Positions 20,344 through 30,779 of a stretch of 64,000 bases of DNA are shown here, piece by piece (position 1 is the stretch's first letter; each line of letters starts with the position of its first letter). Under the pieces are notes generated by a model that had not been told where the DNA came from, made no database searches, and worked only from the letters and a program-made list of their open reading frames with translations. This DNA comes from Strigamia acuminata. Its lineage: Eukaryota > Arthropoda > Chilopoda > Geophilomorpha > Linotaeniidae. Made by a program: the position numbers and the translations under genes. The stretch spans positions 4,418,259 to 4,482,258 of the forward strand of contig OX442320.1 in assembly GCA_949358305.1 (NCBI GenBank), in the 5' to 3' direction.

Positions 20344-21816
20344 TGCAGTGGCCATGATGGTCACTGAGTGATTTGAAAAGAACAATTTAATATTATTATC
20401 ATAATTTGTGTGCTTTATCGTGTTTTTCCAAGTGTTTTAATATTTATTGGACAGAGAAAATTGAGAATTCCAGAGCAATCATCACGTTTTTCCAAATATC
20501 ATTATGCTGTATCTAAAAGAATAAATATTTTGATGTTTTATTTCTTATATAAAAAAGACTAATTTCTTTATTCTCTCAATCATACTTAATATTGCACCAC
20601 ATTGAGCAAGGAGAACAGGTGATGCAAAATCACCACAGCAACCAGCCCTGGATGGTGCACAGGATGTGCATCCTGCTCCCGGATAAAGGGTTATGGCGCA
20701 ATCTAAATTCACATAAGGAGTTGTGGTGCAATTCACCTAGGAGTTCTGGGAGAAATTGCTCCCACAACTTCAGTTCAAGTCTCCTTTTCACCAGTACCAG
20801 TCATGTCATATTTTGCTCCAGTGTTTCTACAAACCCAGTAATAATATGATTGTGATTATCCTGCACCAAAGGAATTTGGATTCACCTTGCTGATAGGGTT
20901 AAGCAGCTAGGTTTCATCTTGCCAAAAGGGATTCTTTGGCTAGATTTTGTCTTGCTATTTGGGATTCAATAGCTAGATTTATCTTGCTCAAACAGCCAGT
21001 TTGAGCTGAGATTTCAGTGGAGTTTTGTAGCCAAATTGTGTGTAACAATTTGGGAGTTTATCTTTGCACTCAGAGCAAGGGAGTCTTAGCCTTGGACTTT
21101 AACAAGCGGGCGCCTCCTTGAGCGTTTAATCAAGAAGAAATCGAGTAGCGATACGAGATTTACTGTGTGAGACGTACGAGAGACGGACGACATCGCCGCA
21201 GCCTACGGAACCACCACGGGACCCGAATTGCGAGACGCCGCCCGAGACGGACCACGACGACCAGCCGCCAAGGAATTTCTCAAGCCCGAGAAATTACCCA
21301 AACCACTGACCGTTGCGGAGGAGTTAGCAGAGGACGTGAGTAGTGTTGAATAGTGCGAAAGCACGTCCTTTCCGGATTTCCCGGCACTATTCTCGCCGTT
21401 TGCAAGTTGCGTTGTTGCCATTTGCAACAATCAAGAAGAAGTAACGAAACCACGACGTTGCAAGCCAGCCACGTCGCGGGAGAAGTTTTATTGTTTCCGT
21501 ATTACTAACATTTCGATTATTTGAAGTAGTATTGTTTAAATTACGCATTATTTGTATAATTAACCCAATTTTTCCCCGAATAAATAACAAATATTCATTT
21601 CAAGCAAGTAAAGTGTATTTTATTAGCCAAACCAGATTTAGGTAGTCAATTTTAGTGAGTTTAGTCTGAGAAGGAATATTAATTTAATCATTAATATTTC
21701 TCCTCATTTGGGAAGTTATTTGTTTAGAATATTAGAAGAATATTCAGGTTTTGATAAGACCCGTTGTGGCAACCCGTTGTATCTCATTTGCAAAGGTGAC
21801 ATTCGAGATCACAACA
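20344..21816 (+). repeat. 5' LTR, Gypsy copy 2
   Basis: Counterpart of 918-2390. It carries C at the position (20648) where its own 3' LTR carries T, exactly as in copy 1. Confidence 0.95.
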
Positions 21817-21940
21817 CTTGGGGGCCTGGCCTTTAGATTTGAACCTTAAAAAGTTTTGAATTAACTGAGGGACCTCCATCTTTTATTATTTTAGCATTAA
21901 AAGTCTGTTTCTTTCTTCTCTGTCATTTTCTCGACTAACA

Positions 21941-24900
21941 ATGCCACCAAAGAAGGACAGAACACGCCAACGAGGTGCGAGTACTTCACGTCGTGCAAAG
22001 ACGCGAGGAGGAGCGACAGGTGCGGACGGCGCTGAATATTTTTTGATGCCCTCTCGTACACCGTCCACTGAGTCTGAACATGGACAAGCAGAGGGCGGAC
22101 AACAGTCGCCAAATTTACTAACGCAAGATATGCAGACGGGAGAAACTCAAAAAGATGTTGCGCTGACACCTACCAAAACCACTGAATTTCGGCAAGAAGA
22201 TTACGTGACTCCAACACATTCACGAGCGAGTAGTGTGAAGTCCAAAGACAGTAAGCCGTATGATAAATGGTCAAAAGAAGAGTTATTAGCGATGGTCAGA
22301 GCAACGAGAAAACGGGTGAAGGAACTGGAAAGTCGGCGCGCGACGCCATCGTCCAGTAGAAGCATTTCCACGTCGGGGACAACGTCACCAACACGTGAAC
22401 TATTACGTGAAGTTAGATTTCGGATGCAGCAGTTGTTTAATGAGACACAAGATGCAGTTGACGATACAGCACGAAGATATGAAGAAGGCGTACCGCTAAC
22501 ACAAGCAGATGCAACGGCGGCAGTAGAAGATGCTGAGAGGAGAACAAAAGAATTTCACGGATTACGGTTGCAAGAAGATCAGCTGATAAAGCAGTATCAC
22601 ATGGAAGATCGTCATGCGAGAAAGCATCGTAAAGATCGTGAACAACTCAAATTAGCATTAGATAAGCAGCTAAAAGACGTGCAGGACCAGATGGCCGTCG
22701 AGAAGGCGCGACTTGCAGATGCACAAAACGAAATCACGAAACAAATGGATATCGGGAAAACTCGACTTGCGGATGTGCAAAGAGAAATGACGAGACAAGT
22801 GCTATTAGATAAAAAAAGGATGGAAGATGATGATTTGCGCCATAAGGAAGCTATGCGAAAAATGGACGAAAACCTTCTGGAAGAAAGAAAGAAAATAGAA
22901 GTTGAACGAGTACGTGTAGAAACAGAACGTAAGCGTGTCCAAGCAGAAAGGGCAAAGTTGGAAACAGCCGTACAAGATGAGAATGATTATTTGCGTAGAG
23001 CGACCCTCGAAGCTCAAGAAGAGGCAGAGAGAGCGAAGCAAGCTTTACTGGAGATGAAATATTTGGCGCAATTACAGTATTCTCAGTCGCAACAAGAAGT
23101 TCCTACAGAATTTGTGATTGAAGACTCGTCAGCTCCAATCAAAAGGGGGAAAGTGAGTGGAATAATTCCACCAGACGACAAAAAATCAACAGCTTCACCC
23201 ACGAGAAATAAAAATTTGCTGAATGTTATTGATCAACGAAATCAGAAGCATAACACACCAGGAAAAGATAAATGCAATCCGGAAAATCCGTCAAGACAAG
23301 GGGACTGGTCTGAAACAGAAGGAACGGATTACAAAAGCGATTATCCGAAAAACTTGAGCAAAGAATTATTAAAAGATCAACTTGATGCGAACAGAGAAGG
23401 GAATATGAACCTAGATAACACAAGTGGAGGACGAGGAATTACTTTCACTACACAGTCAGCTGAGAATCGTGAAAAAAGGAAGTATTCACCCGAGCATGGA
23501 GCTGGAAGAGGTGCACAATTTCACGAAGAAAGTGATTATTCGCCAGAGCGCGAAAGAGAACCTCGTAAACATATTAGGACGGGTCAACCTTTTGAAAGAG
23601 GCAGAAATGAAGAAAATTCTCGTCAAAATTACGACCAAAGTCGAAGTGAGTGGGGTTCGTACAGAGAAAACGAACAAAACTACCGAGGTCGAAACTCACG
23701 TCAACAGCAGGATCAAGGTCGAGACAGAGGTCCACCACCAGGAGATTCTTATCATGACCAACAGCAAAGAAATCACTCAAGCTATAATCGAAGTCGGTCG
23801 AGAGACAGAAGTAGAGGTTCAAGAGACAGTCACAGTCGGTCAAGATCGAGACAAGGCGGGTCAATGCATGACGACGATCAAGATGCACAGTTGGGGAGAG
23901 AATGGCTAGAAAAATTTATTTCAGACAAGATTCAAGAAGGGTTGACAGGAAAATCTGCAAGACAAAAAGCAATGGAAGCAGCTCTGCAGAAGAAAGTTAG
24001 AAAATACTGCGCAGTAAATTGGGTACATCGCATAGTGCGAGCAAGTGAAATTAAGTGGGATAGAATAAATCCAGATTTGTTTGACGGCAGTTGGTTAGCA
24101 GGAACACAATTTCTGGATGAAATTCTAAGATTGGCAAGGAGCCATGGAGCCGATCCACAAGATGCATTGGAGAGAATAATTCCAAAGGCATTAACGGGAG
24201 GAGCAGCAGATTGGTTTTGCGAAAGTAGATTTACAAATTGGGATAAATTTGCAGCAGGATTCATCAAAGAATATGGCGAGTCTGGAGAGACTTTAATGAA
24301 ATATTGGGACGATTTGCACCAAATGCCAGGTGAAGACATTAGAGAATTCTTAAAGAGAACTGAGGAATTAGTGAAACGTCTGCCCGATCATCAGAGTGAT
24401 TCGACAATAGACAGACAGTTTCGAAAAGGCCTAACAGAATATTCTAAAAGTGTTCTTTTAACCACACACGTACCAGTGGAAAGTTCATTCAAGAAGTTAG
24501 CAGAATTCCTTAGAGATAATCAAGAATTAATAGATGAAACATTTTTAAAATATCTGCCATTTATGGAACAAGAAGCTCGAAAAGACTTCTTACAACAGCA
24601 ACTGGAATTTACCAGAGCAAACTCCAAAATGATGCAGCCTCGCTCAAGATTTCAGGCCAATCAAAAGGAAACTAAAGTAATAACGGCAAGAGGTTCGGGA
24701 GCTTCACCGCACCCACCACCCAGAGTTCCGATGACACCATCAGCAAAATGGGTGCATGACGTGGACGACGACGGGGAACCAACTGGACACACTTTATATC
24801 AGATGAACTTGCCAACGCGACAGGATGTGGACGACTTGATAGAAGCAGCTCAAGCATTCTTTACAAAAAGTAATGCAACGGCGCCGAAGTATCAACCGCC

Positions 24901-25240
24901 CACTCAACCAAAATCTGTACCAGACACGATAACGCCAACAAAGAAAGCCGCTAGGGTGGACATAAGAAAGACACCGCAAGAAATGGTGACGTCAATGCCG
25001 CCTGAGCCAGCTAAACCCACCGAGGAAGAGAAGCAACCGGCCAAAGTTGACACTGGAAAGGCGGAAGAGATGCCTGAAGCAACTCCACGTGTCAAATTAA
25101 CGCCCGAAACTTCACCTTGCCACAACTGTGGTCAAATAGGACATTGGGCGAGACAATGCACGCAGCCGCCCAAGCCAGTATCCAAAGAGGAGATGCGCAA
25201 GGCAATTCGTACATTGACGGAATGCCTAAAAAACATGTAA
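21941..25240 (+). CDS. gag: Gag polyprotein, Gypsy copy 2 (1099 aa)
   Basis: Same 1099-residue protein as at 2515-5814: coiled coil, RS-rich tract, capsid-type domain and C-terminal CCHC knuckle. Intact. Confidence 0.93.
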   Translation: MPPKKDRTRQRGASTSRRAKTRGGATGADGAEYFLMPSRTPSTESEHGQAEGGQQSPNLLTQDMQTGETQKDVALTPTKTTEFRQEDYVTPTHSRASSVKSKDSKPYDKWSKEELLAMVRATRKRVKELESRRATPSSSRSISTSGTTSPTRELLREVRFRMQQLFNETQDAVDDTARRYEEGVPLTQADATAAVEDAERRTKEFHGLRLQEDQLIKQYHMEDRHARKHRKDREQLKLALDKQLKDVQDQMAVEKARLADAQNEITKQMDIGKTRLADVQREMTRQVLLDKKRMEDDDLRHKEAMRKMDENLLEERKKIEVERVRVETERKRVQAERAKLETAVQDENDYLRRATLEAQEEAERAKQALLEMKYLAQLQYSQSQQEVPTEFVIEDSSAPIKRGKVSGIIPPDDKKSTASPTRNKNLLNVIDQRNQKHNTPGKDKCNPENPSRQGDWSETEGTDYKSDYPKNLSKELLKDQLDANREGNMNLDNTSGGRGITFTTQSAENREKRKYSPEHGAGRGAQFHEESDYSPEREREPRKHIRTGQPFERGRNEENSRQNYDQSRSEWGSYRENEQNYRGRNSRQQQDQGRDRGPPPGDSYHDQQQRNHSSYNRSRSRDRSRGSRDSHSRSRSRQGGSMHDDDQDAQLGREWLEKFISDKIQEGLTGKSARQKAMEAALQKKVRKYCAVNWVHRIVRASEIKWDRINPDLFDGSWLAGTQFLDEILRLARSHGADPQDALERIIPKALTGGAADWFCESRFTNWDKFAAGFIKEYGESGETLMKYWDDLHQMPGEDIREFLKRTEELVKRLPDHQSDSTIDRQFRKGLTEYSKSVLLTTHVPVESSFKKLAEFLRDNQELIDETFLKYLPFMEQEARKDFLQQQLEFTRANSKMMQPRSRFQANQKETKVITARGSGASPHPPPRVPMTPSAKWVHDVDDDGEPTGHTLYQMNLPTRQDVDDLIEAAQAFFTKSNATAPKYQPPTQPKSVPDTITPTKKAARVDIRKTPQEMVTSMPPEPAKPTEEEKQPAKVDTGKAEEMPEATPRVKLTPETSPCHNCGQIGHWARQCTQPPKPVSKEEMRKAIRTLTECLKNM

Positions 25241-28200
25241 GCGCGATTCCTGCACGGCCAGGGGAACTCGCGCCAGAAAAAATTTCGGAACTGGCCATAA
25301 CAGAGGAATGTCGGATGGAAGAGATATTTGTCGCCCCATTTAGCGTAGCCCCACTGAAAATGGTTTTGACCCCTCCAGAAGCCATTGGAACTATGAGAAA
25401 GAAGGGTGAGATAATTTATACAATGAAGGAAGGTCAAATTGTCGGAATACAGTTTCCACCGACAGAATTATCACTTTTGACGAAAATTAAAGAGGCAATA
25501 AACGCTGGTGAATCATTTTTTAAAGAGAAAGTTTACGAAGTGTTAAAAGAAGTAAAACTAGTAGAAGAAAATGAAGCTTTAGTGTTTTGGTCGAAAGTGA
25601 AGGAAAATTTTGAAAATGAGCCAACTATCGAAGCTCACGTGATGGAAGCACCATGCACGTGGACAGATGTAGACGCATGTATTGAAGAAATGACCAAACT
25701 TCCGTCAATACCACAAAGAGTAAGAGTTTTTAAGGTCATAATACCTGAAGACGAAATTTTGGAAAATATGACGACAATGGAGATTGTGACGGAACACGGA
25801 AGTGTAATGACCAATTTGGATTCAGGTGCGAATCGGAGCTGCATTTCATTGCCTGTAGTGCGAGCATTGGGAATGGAGAAGTTTGTTACTAAAGTAAGAC
25901 CCAACATGGCAATAAACACCGCAGATAAGAAGGTGCAACCCCTGGGTTCAATACGAATACCTTTTCGGTGGTCGCATGGGGCAATGATTCATTCATTTCT
26001 GGTGCTGCCCCATGAAGTAAAATTTGTATTAATGGGCAACGACATCATGAAACAAATGGGAGTACAACCAAACCCCGTCACAGGAAAATGGAACTTTGTC
26101 ACCAATTTTAAAATTCCATGCGAATATGTTCCACAAGAAGTGCTAGATCAACTAGAAAAGAAAAAAGAACATGCTGAATCAACTTATCGCACATTCAAGA
26201 AAGACTCGAATTTTGCAGCATTTCAAGCACGACTTAAAGTAGGAAATGGAGTGTCGAATTTAGTCGAAGAAGCGAAGCTTCAATTGAATGAAGCCGCGCA
26301 ATTAGAAACAGTGCTAAAAAGATATGAGAAAATTCTGACAAAAACGCCCGGCAGAACGCACATTCTGCAGCATTCCATCGAATTGGACACAGAAAGACCA
26401 ATTAGAGTGCCCTTTCGAAGCTGGAATCCGCAGAAGAGGGAAATTTTGCGACAAATGTGTCAAGAATTAAAAGACAAGGGCTACGTGTCGGAGGCAGAGG
26501 GAGATTATGCAGCAAGGATTGTGCTAGTGTCGAAAGCAGGGTCAGACCCAAGACTCTGTATCGATTACAGGCCAATTAATGAGCACACCCGCTATGACCC
26601 ACCACAAATGCCGACGATAACAGAAATACTACGAGAACTTGGCGAATTCCAATGGGTTTCCACAATCGATTTGACCAAAGGCTACTGGCAAATCGAACTA
26701 CGGCCAGAGGATCGGCCAAAGACAGCCTTCTGGAGTCCCATTGGGAGATTGATGTTTAATGTAATGCCATTTGGATTGGTAAATGCGCCTACTACATTTC
26801 AACGCTTAATTGAGAAAGTTTTAGGAGATGCATTCCATAGTTACGCATGGGCTTACTTAGATGACATCGTCATAGTTTCACAGACATACGAACAGCACAT
26901 GAAACATCTAAATTCAGTGCTGAAGAAGTTAGAAAAAGCAAACTTGCATGTAAATCCGGAGAAATCAAAGTTTTGTAGAAAGCAGCTAAAATTTCTTGGC
27001 TTTAGTTTGGGAGTAGAAGGAGTGGCAGCCGACCCAAAGAAAGTCAGCGCCATCGCGGAATTTCCGCCACTAACAAATCTGACCGAACTCCAACGCTTCT
27101 TGGGAATGGTCAATTTCTTCCACCGGCTGTTGAAGAACTTAGCCACCATTGCAGAGCCACTGCGACCATTACTCAAGAAAGGAGTAAATTTTGAGTGGAA
27201 GGAAGAACATCAAACTGCATTCGACCAAATTAAACTTCTGCTAACCGACTCAAAAACAATGATGTTACCCGACCTTAACAAGCCGCTGATTGTCCACACG
27301 GATGCGAGCAAAAAGGGGTTAGGAGCTGCATTAATGCAAGAGAAAGAAATTGACGGCCAAATGATTGAGGTTCCATGTGTGTACATCAGCAGGAGTCTGC
27401 AGCAAGCCGAAAATAATTACAGTGCCACCGACTTAGAGTGTTTGGCGGTCATCTGGGCTCTACGCAAATTCAGAGCCTATTTGGAGTTTACTTCATTTAC
27501 TGTGCAGACTGACCACCAGGCCCTCCGATGGTTAATGCGACTTGAGGAACCTGCAGGAAGACTCGCAAGATGGCAGATGGAACTCATGTCGTATAGTTTC
27601 CAAATACAATACATAAAAGGACCAGCCAATGTTCTTGCAGACGCCATGTCAAGAGCACCAGTGGACTTGCCCGAAAATGATGAGGATAGTGGTGAAGCTG
27701 ACGGTGACACTTCCTACTGTCCGACAGGGTCAAGCCACTGGAAATTCAAGAACTGGAATCAGCTGCCAGTTCAAGAAGAAAAGCCGTCTAGTGACGACCA
27801 ATTTGTCGCACATTGGTGCAATGTTTACAATGTAGGAGAAGCTCACAGTGAAGTGGAGAAAGAAGAGGAAGAATGGCAATATCTTCCGAGTACCAAGAAT
27901 GAGATGATCAGTGCATTTATTGCCAAGGTGACGGATCAGATGGATTGTCATCCACCAACAAGGCAGGACTTTATTGATCACCAAATCGCTGACAAACAAT
28001 GTCAACGAATACGTCATTACTTGGAAACTCAGCAGTTCCCACCACACATCACCACGAGACTCCAGCGGAGAAAGTTTTGTAAAAGGACATCGCAACATAT
28101 TCTAGAAGAAGGTTTATTGATGAGATATCATCCCACGATTACGGACGAATTTGATGATAGCAACAGGGCATTGAAAGTGGTAGTGCCAAGGTCGCTGAAA

Positions 28201-30003
28201 CATCGAGTGTTGTGGTTAATGCACGGCCACCCTTTGGCGAGTCACTGCGGAATTTCAAGAACGATGTATCGAATAAAGCAGATTTACACTTGGGAGAGCA
28301 TGAAAGCAGATGTGTCACGATTCATCCGACACTGCACAAGATGTCAGGCGTGCAAGCCGAGAAAAAAGACAACAACTGAGTCAGCAAACATTGGACCCTA
28401 CGCTCCTTTCGAATGCCTAAGTGCAGATTTAACAGGACCTAAACCTCGGACCAAAGAAGGCAATAACTACATCTTCGTCGTAATCGACATTGCGACAAGA
28501 TGGCCGATATTATTTCCAATGGACGGACCGACAGCTCAGCTAGTGGCAGACTGCATTTACGACGTATCAATGGATTGGGGCTTTGCACAAAAAATTATTT
28601 CGGACAATGGCCCGCAATTTAAAGCAGCATTTTACAAAGAATTTTGCAAAAAGTACAAAATGACTCCGAAATTCACTTCACCTTACCACCCACAAGCCAA
28701 CCCGGTGGAGCGCCTTAATAGAGATATAAAATATATCATTGCAATTTTTACATCAATCCACAACCGGTGGGATGAATTTTTAAGAGAAATTGCCTTCAGT
28801 ATTAGAACCACGGACACAAGAGGTCGTGGCTATTCTCCCGCCTACTTGAATTGCGCAAGAGAGTTTCGCATCCCGTGGGACCCGAGAATACTTGATGGAA
28901 TGCTAAAAATTGATCCAGATCGTCCGGAAATTTATGTGCAAAAATTAGAGAGAATAATTAGCGACACCTATCAACATATGCAGGCGCATATCACGGATTT
29001 ACGAGAGCGTGTCGAAGATCACAAGTTGGACAGCAAGTTTGAAAACTTTAGAGTAAACGACCTAGTATGGCGAGAGAATCATGCACTATCAAGAGCAGCG
29101 AGAGGATTTTCCGCCAGTATTGCGGATAAAAGGACGGGGCCTTACGTGATCACACAAGTGCATCAAGGGGGCGCCGTGAAGTTAAGACGCTTAAAGGACA
29201 ATAAAGTTTTCACCTCAATTCACACATCGGAATTAACGCCCTATTTCCCGGAATTCAACCAAGAAATTTGGGTAGAGGGCCAAACTGAGAGTAATCCCGA
29301 CGCAGAAGTTATCAACACATTGTTAGACGACATTCCACCAACAAAAGAAATCGTGCAAGAAAACACAGGAATCTCAGAGGAAACTTCACCGCTAGAAAAT
29401 GAAATACGAGTGCAAAAGGACACTGAAATTCAAGAAAATGCACAAATTTCAGAAGAAAATGCGCAAACAGAGTTAGAAAGTTCGGAAAACATAAATAAAA
29501 GCGATGAAGTCGAGACGCAGTTGCAAGTGCCACCGGTAGATGTCACTCAAAATCAAGCGAAGCAACCAGAGTCGAGAAATGAGGAGAATGACAAAGTCGA
29601 AACGCAACTACAGATGTTGCCGGAAGATGTCGCCCAAGTACAGGCACATTCTCAAAAACAAAAAGACGTCGAAATTCAAAACGACGAAGTCAGAATAGGA
29701 AGTGGGCAAGGAGAAATACAAGCACAAGAGGATGCCGAAATTCAAAACGACGAAAGCTCACAAAACACGGAAAAGGTAGCGGAAAAGGAGAATTCTATTT
29801 TATTTCCACTTAAAGAGTTTTTTGGAGGTGAAGAGCAATTAAAATCACTCCAAAAAAGGGGGGAAGAGTGGAGTGGAAAAGAAAAACGCAAAAACAAATA
29901 CAAAAATTTATTAAAAACTTCGCCAAGAGAGAAGAAAACTGCCTCGAAATATACATTAAGAGACAGAGCGAAGTTGAAAGCCCCGAGCAAGCTGAGGGAC
30001 TAA
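25117..30003 (+). CDS. pol: Pol polyprotein, Gypsy copy 2
   Basis: Same protein as at 5691-10577, with the same protease DSG, RT YLDD, RNase H, integrase DDE and GPY motifs. It is entered by -1 frameshifting at about 25234. Confidence 0.95.
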   Translation: MPQLWSNRTLGETMHAAAQASIQRGDAQGNSYIDGMPKKHVSAIPARPGELAPEKISELAITEECRMEEIFVAPFSVAPLKMVLTPPEAIGTMRKKGEIIYTMKEGQIVGIQFPPTELSLLTKIKEAINAGESFFKEKVYEVLKEVKLVEENEALVFWSKVKENFENEPTIEAHVMEAPCTWTDVDACIEEMTKLPSIPQRVRVFKVIIPEDEILENMTTMEIVTEHGSVMTNLDSGANRSCISLPVVRALGMEKFVTKVRPNMAINTADKKVQPLGSIRIPFRWSHGAMIHSFLVLPHEVKFVLMGNDIMKQMGVQPNPVTGKWNFVTNFKIPCEYVPQEVLDQLEKKKEHAESTYRTFKKDSNFAAFQARLKVGNGVSNLVEEAKLQLNEAAQLETVLKRYEKILTKTPGRTHILQHSIELDTERPIRVPFRSWNPQKREILRQMCQELKDKGYVSEAEGDYAARIVLVSKAGSDPRLCIDYRPINEHTRYDPPQMPTITEILRELGEFQWVSTIDLTKGYWQIELRPEDRPKTAFWSPIGRLMFNVMPFGLVNAPTTFQRLIEKVLGDAFHSYAWAYLDDIVIVSQTYEQHMKHLNSVLKKLEKANLHVNPEKSKFCRKQLKFLGFSLGVEGVAADPKKVSAIAEFPPLTNLTELQRFLGMVNFFHRLLKNLATIAEPLRPLLKKGVNFEWKEEHQTAFDQIKLLLTDSKTMMLPDLNKPLIVHTDASKKGLGAALMQEKEIDGQMIEVPCVYISRSLQQAENNYSATDLECLAVIWALRKFRAYLEFTSFTVQTDHQALRWLMRLEEPAGRLARWQMELMSYSFQIQYIKGPANVLADAMSRAPVDLPENDEDSGEADGDTSYCPTGSSHWKFKNWNQLPVQEEKPSSDDQFVAHWCNVYNVGEAHSEVEKEEEEWQYLPSTKNEMISAFIAKVTDQMDCHPPTRQDFIDHQIADKQCQRIRHYLETQQFPPHITTRLQRRKFCKRTSQHILEEGLLMRYHPTITDEFDDSNRALKVVVPRSLKHRVLWLMHGHPLASHCGISRTMYRIKQIYTWESMKADVSRFIRHCTRCQACKPRKKTTTESANIGPYAPFECLSADLTGPKPRTKEGNNYIFVVIDIATRWPILFPMDGPTAQLVADCIYDVSMDWGFAQKIISDNGPQFKAAFYKEFCKKYKMTPKFTSPYHPQANPVERLNRDIKYIIAIFTSIHNRWDEFLREIAFSIRTTDTRGRGYSPAYLNCAREFRIPWDPRILDGMLKIDPDRPEIYVQKLERIISDTYQHMQAHITDLRERVEDHKLDSKFENFRVNDLVWRENHALSRAARGFSASIADKRTGPYVITQVHQGGAVKLRRLKDNKVFTSIHTSELTPYFPEFNQEIWVEGQTESNPDAEVINTLLDDIPPTKEIVQENTGISEETSPLENEIRVQKDTEIQENAQISEENAQTELESSENINKSDEVETQLQVPPVDVTQNQAKQPESRNEENDKVETQLQMLPEDVAQVQAHSQKQKDVEIQNDEVRIGSGQGEIQAQEDAEIQNDESSQNTEKVAEKENSILFPLKEFFGGEEQLKSLQKRGEEWSGKEKRKNKYKNLLKTSPREKKTASKYTLRDRAKLKAPSKLRD
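25228..25296 (+). promoter_or_regulatory. -1 frameshift signal, copy 2
   Basis: AAAAAAC at 25228-25234, a 6-nt spacer, stem 1 at 25241-25250 with 25263-25273, and stem 2 at 25256-25261 with 25291-25296. Same as copy 1. Confidence 0.85.
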
Positions 30004-30236
30004 TGACGTCAGTAGGGATCCAGGAAGTGGATGACGTCGCGAGCTCGAAGATGATTGGAGGTTCAGAGTTCACATGTGAGTTCGAAGACGACGAAGCGCA
30101 CGCAAAGTCGGAAAATTGGATAAGCAATAGTTTCGATATTAAGAGAAAGGAGATATCACAATTGGTGAGTGAAATCGATTCAAAACAGAAGGAAAATTCA
30201 CCAAGATTAACGCAATCAAACTTTCGGCAACTTTAG
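30003..30236 (+). CDS. Small ORF overlapping the pol stop, copy 2
   Basis: Counterpart of 10577-10810: TAATG overlap with the pol stop, strong donor after 30164, proposed 5' exon of ORF3. Confidence 0.45.
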   Translation: MTSVGIQEVDDVASSKMIGGSEFTCEFEDDEAHAKSENWISNSFDIKRKEISQLVSEIDSKQKENSPRLTQSNFRQL

Positions 30237-30779
30237 ATCATCGATCGGCTACAAAAAACAAGGATGGCCGGACGAAAAAGATCACATGAGAAGTACGAGG
30301 ACAGCGAACTTGCAGCAATGTCGCCCGAAGCAGTAAGAAATATAAAAAACTTGTGATCGGGGAAAAGAAAATATTATTAAAATGTGGCGACATCGTTTCT
30401 AAACCGAGTGAATCGTGGAGAATTTAACGAAAGCAAATTCGATAAAAAAGAAAGAAAAACTCGTAAGGAGGCCGGGAAAAGATTAAGTTTAGTAACTTCA
30501 ACATAAAAGAAGCGAATCAAACAAATATTTAAGTCAGCAAAGCGAGAATATTAAACGGGTTTATGCAAAACAGAGATTCCGGAAAATGTTCAAAGCCGCC
30601 TCGTGATTTAAAGCGTCGCGAGCGCCATCGAGTGTTGAAATGGATAAACTCGGGCGATAGAACGGCGTTGTTGGCGCCATCTAGTATCCAAATAGACAAA
30701 CTCGAATAGAAAACGATGTCGCGCGCAACCATTTAAATGAAATAAAAGGCAAAAATATTGAAATAAAATCTAATTTCAG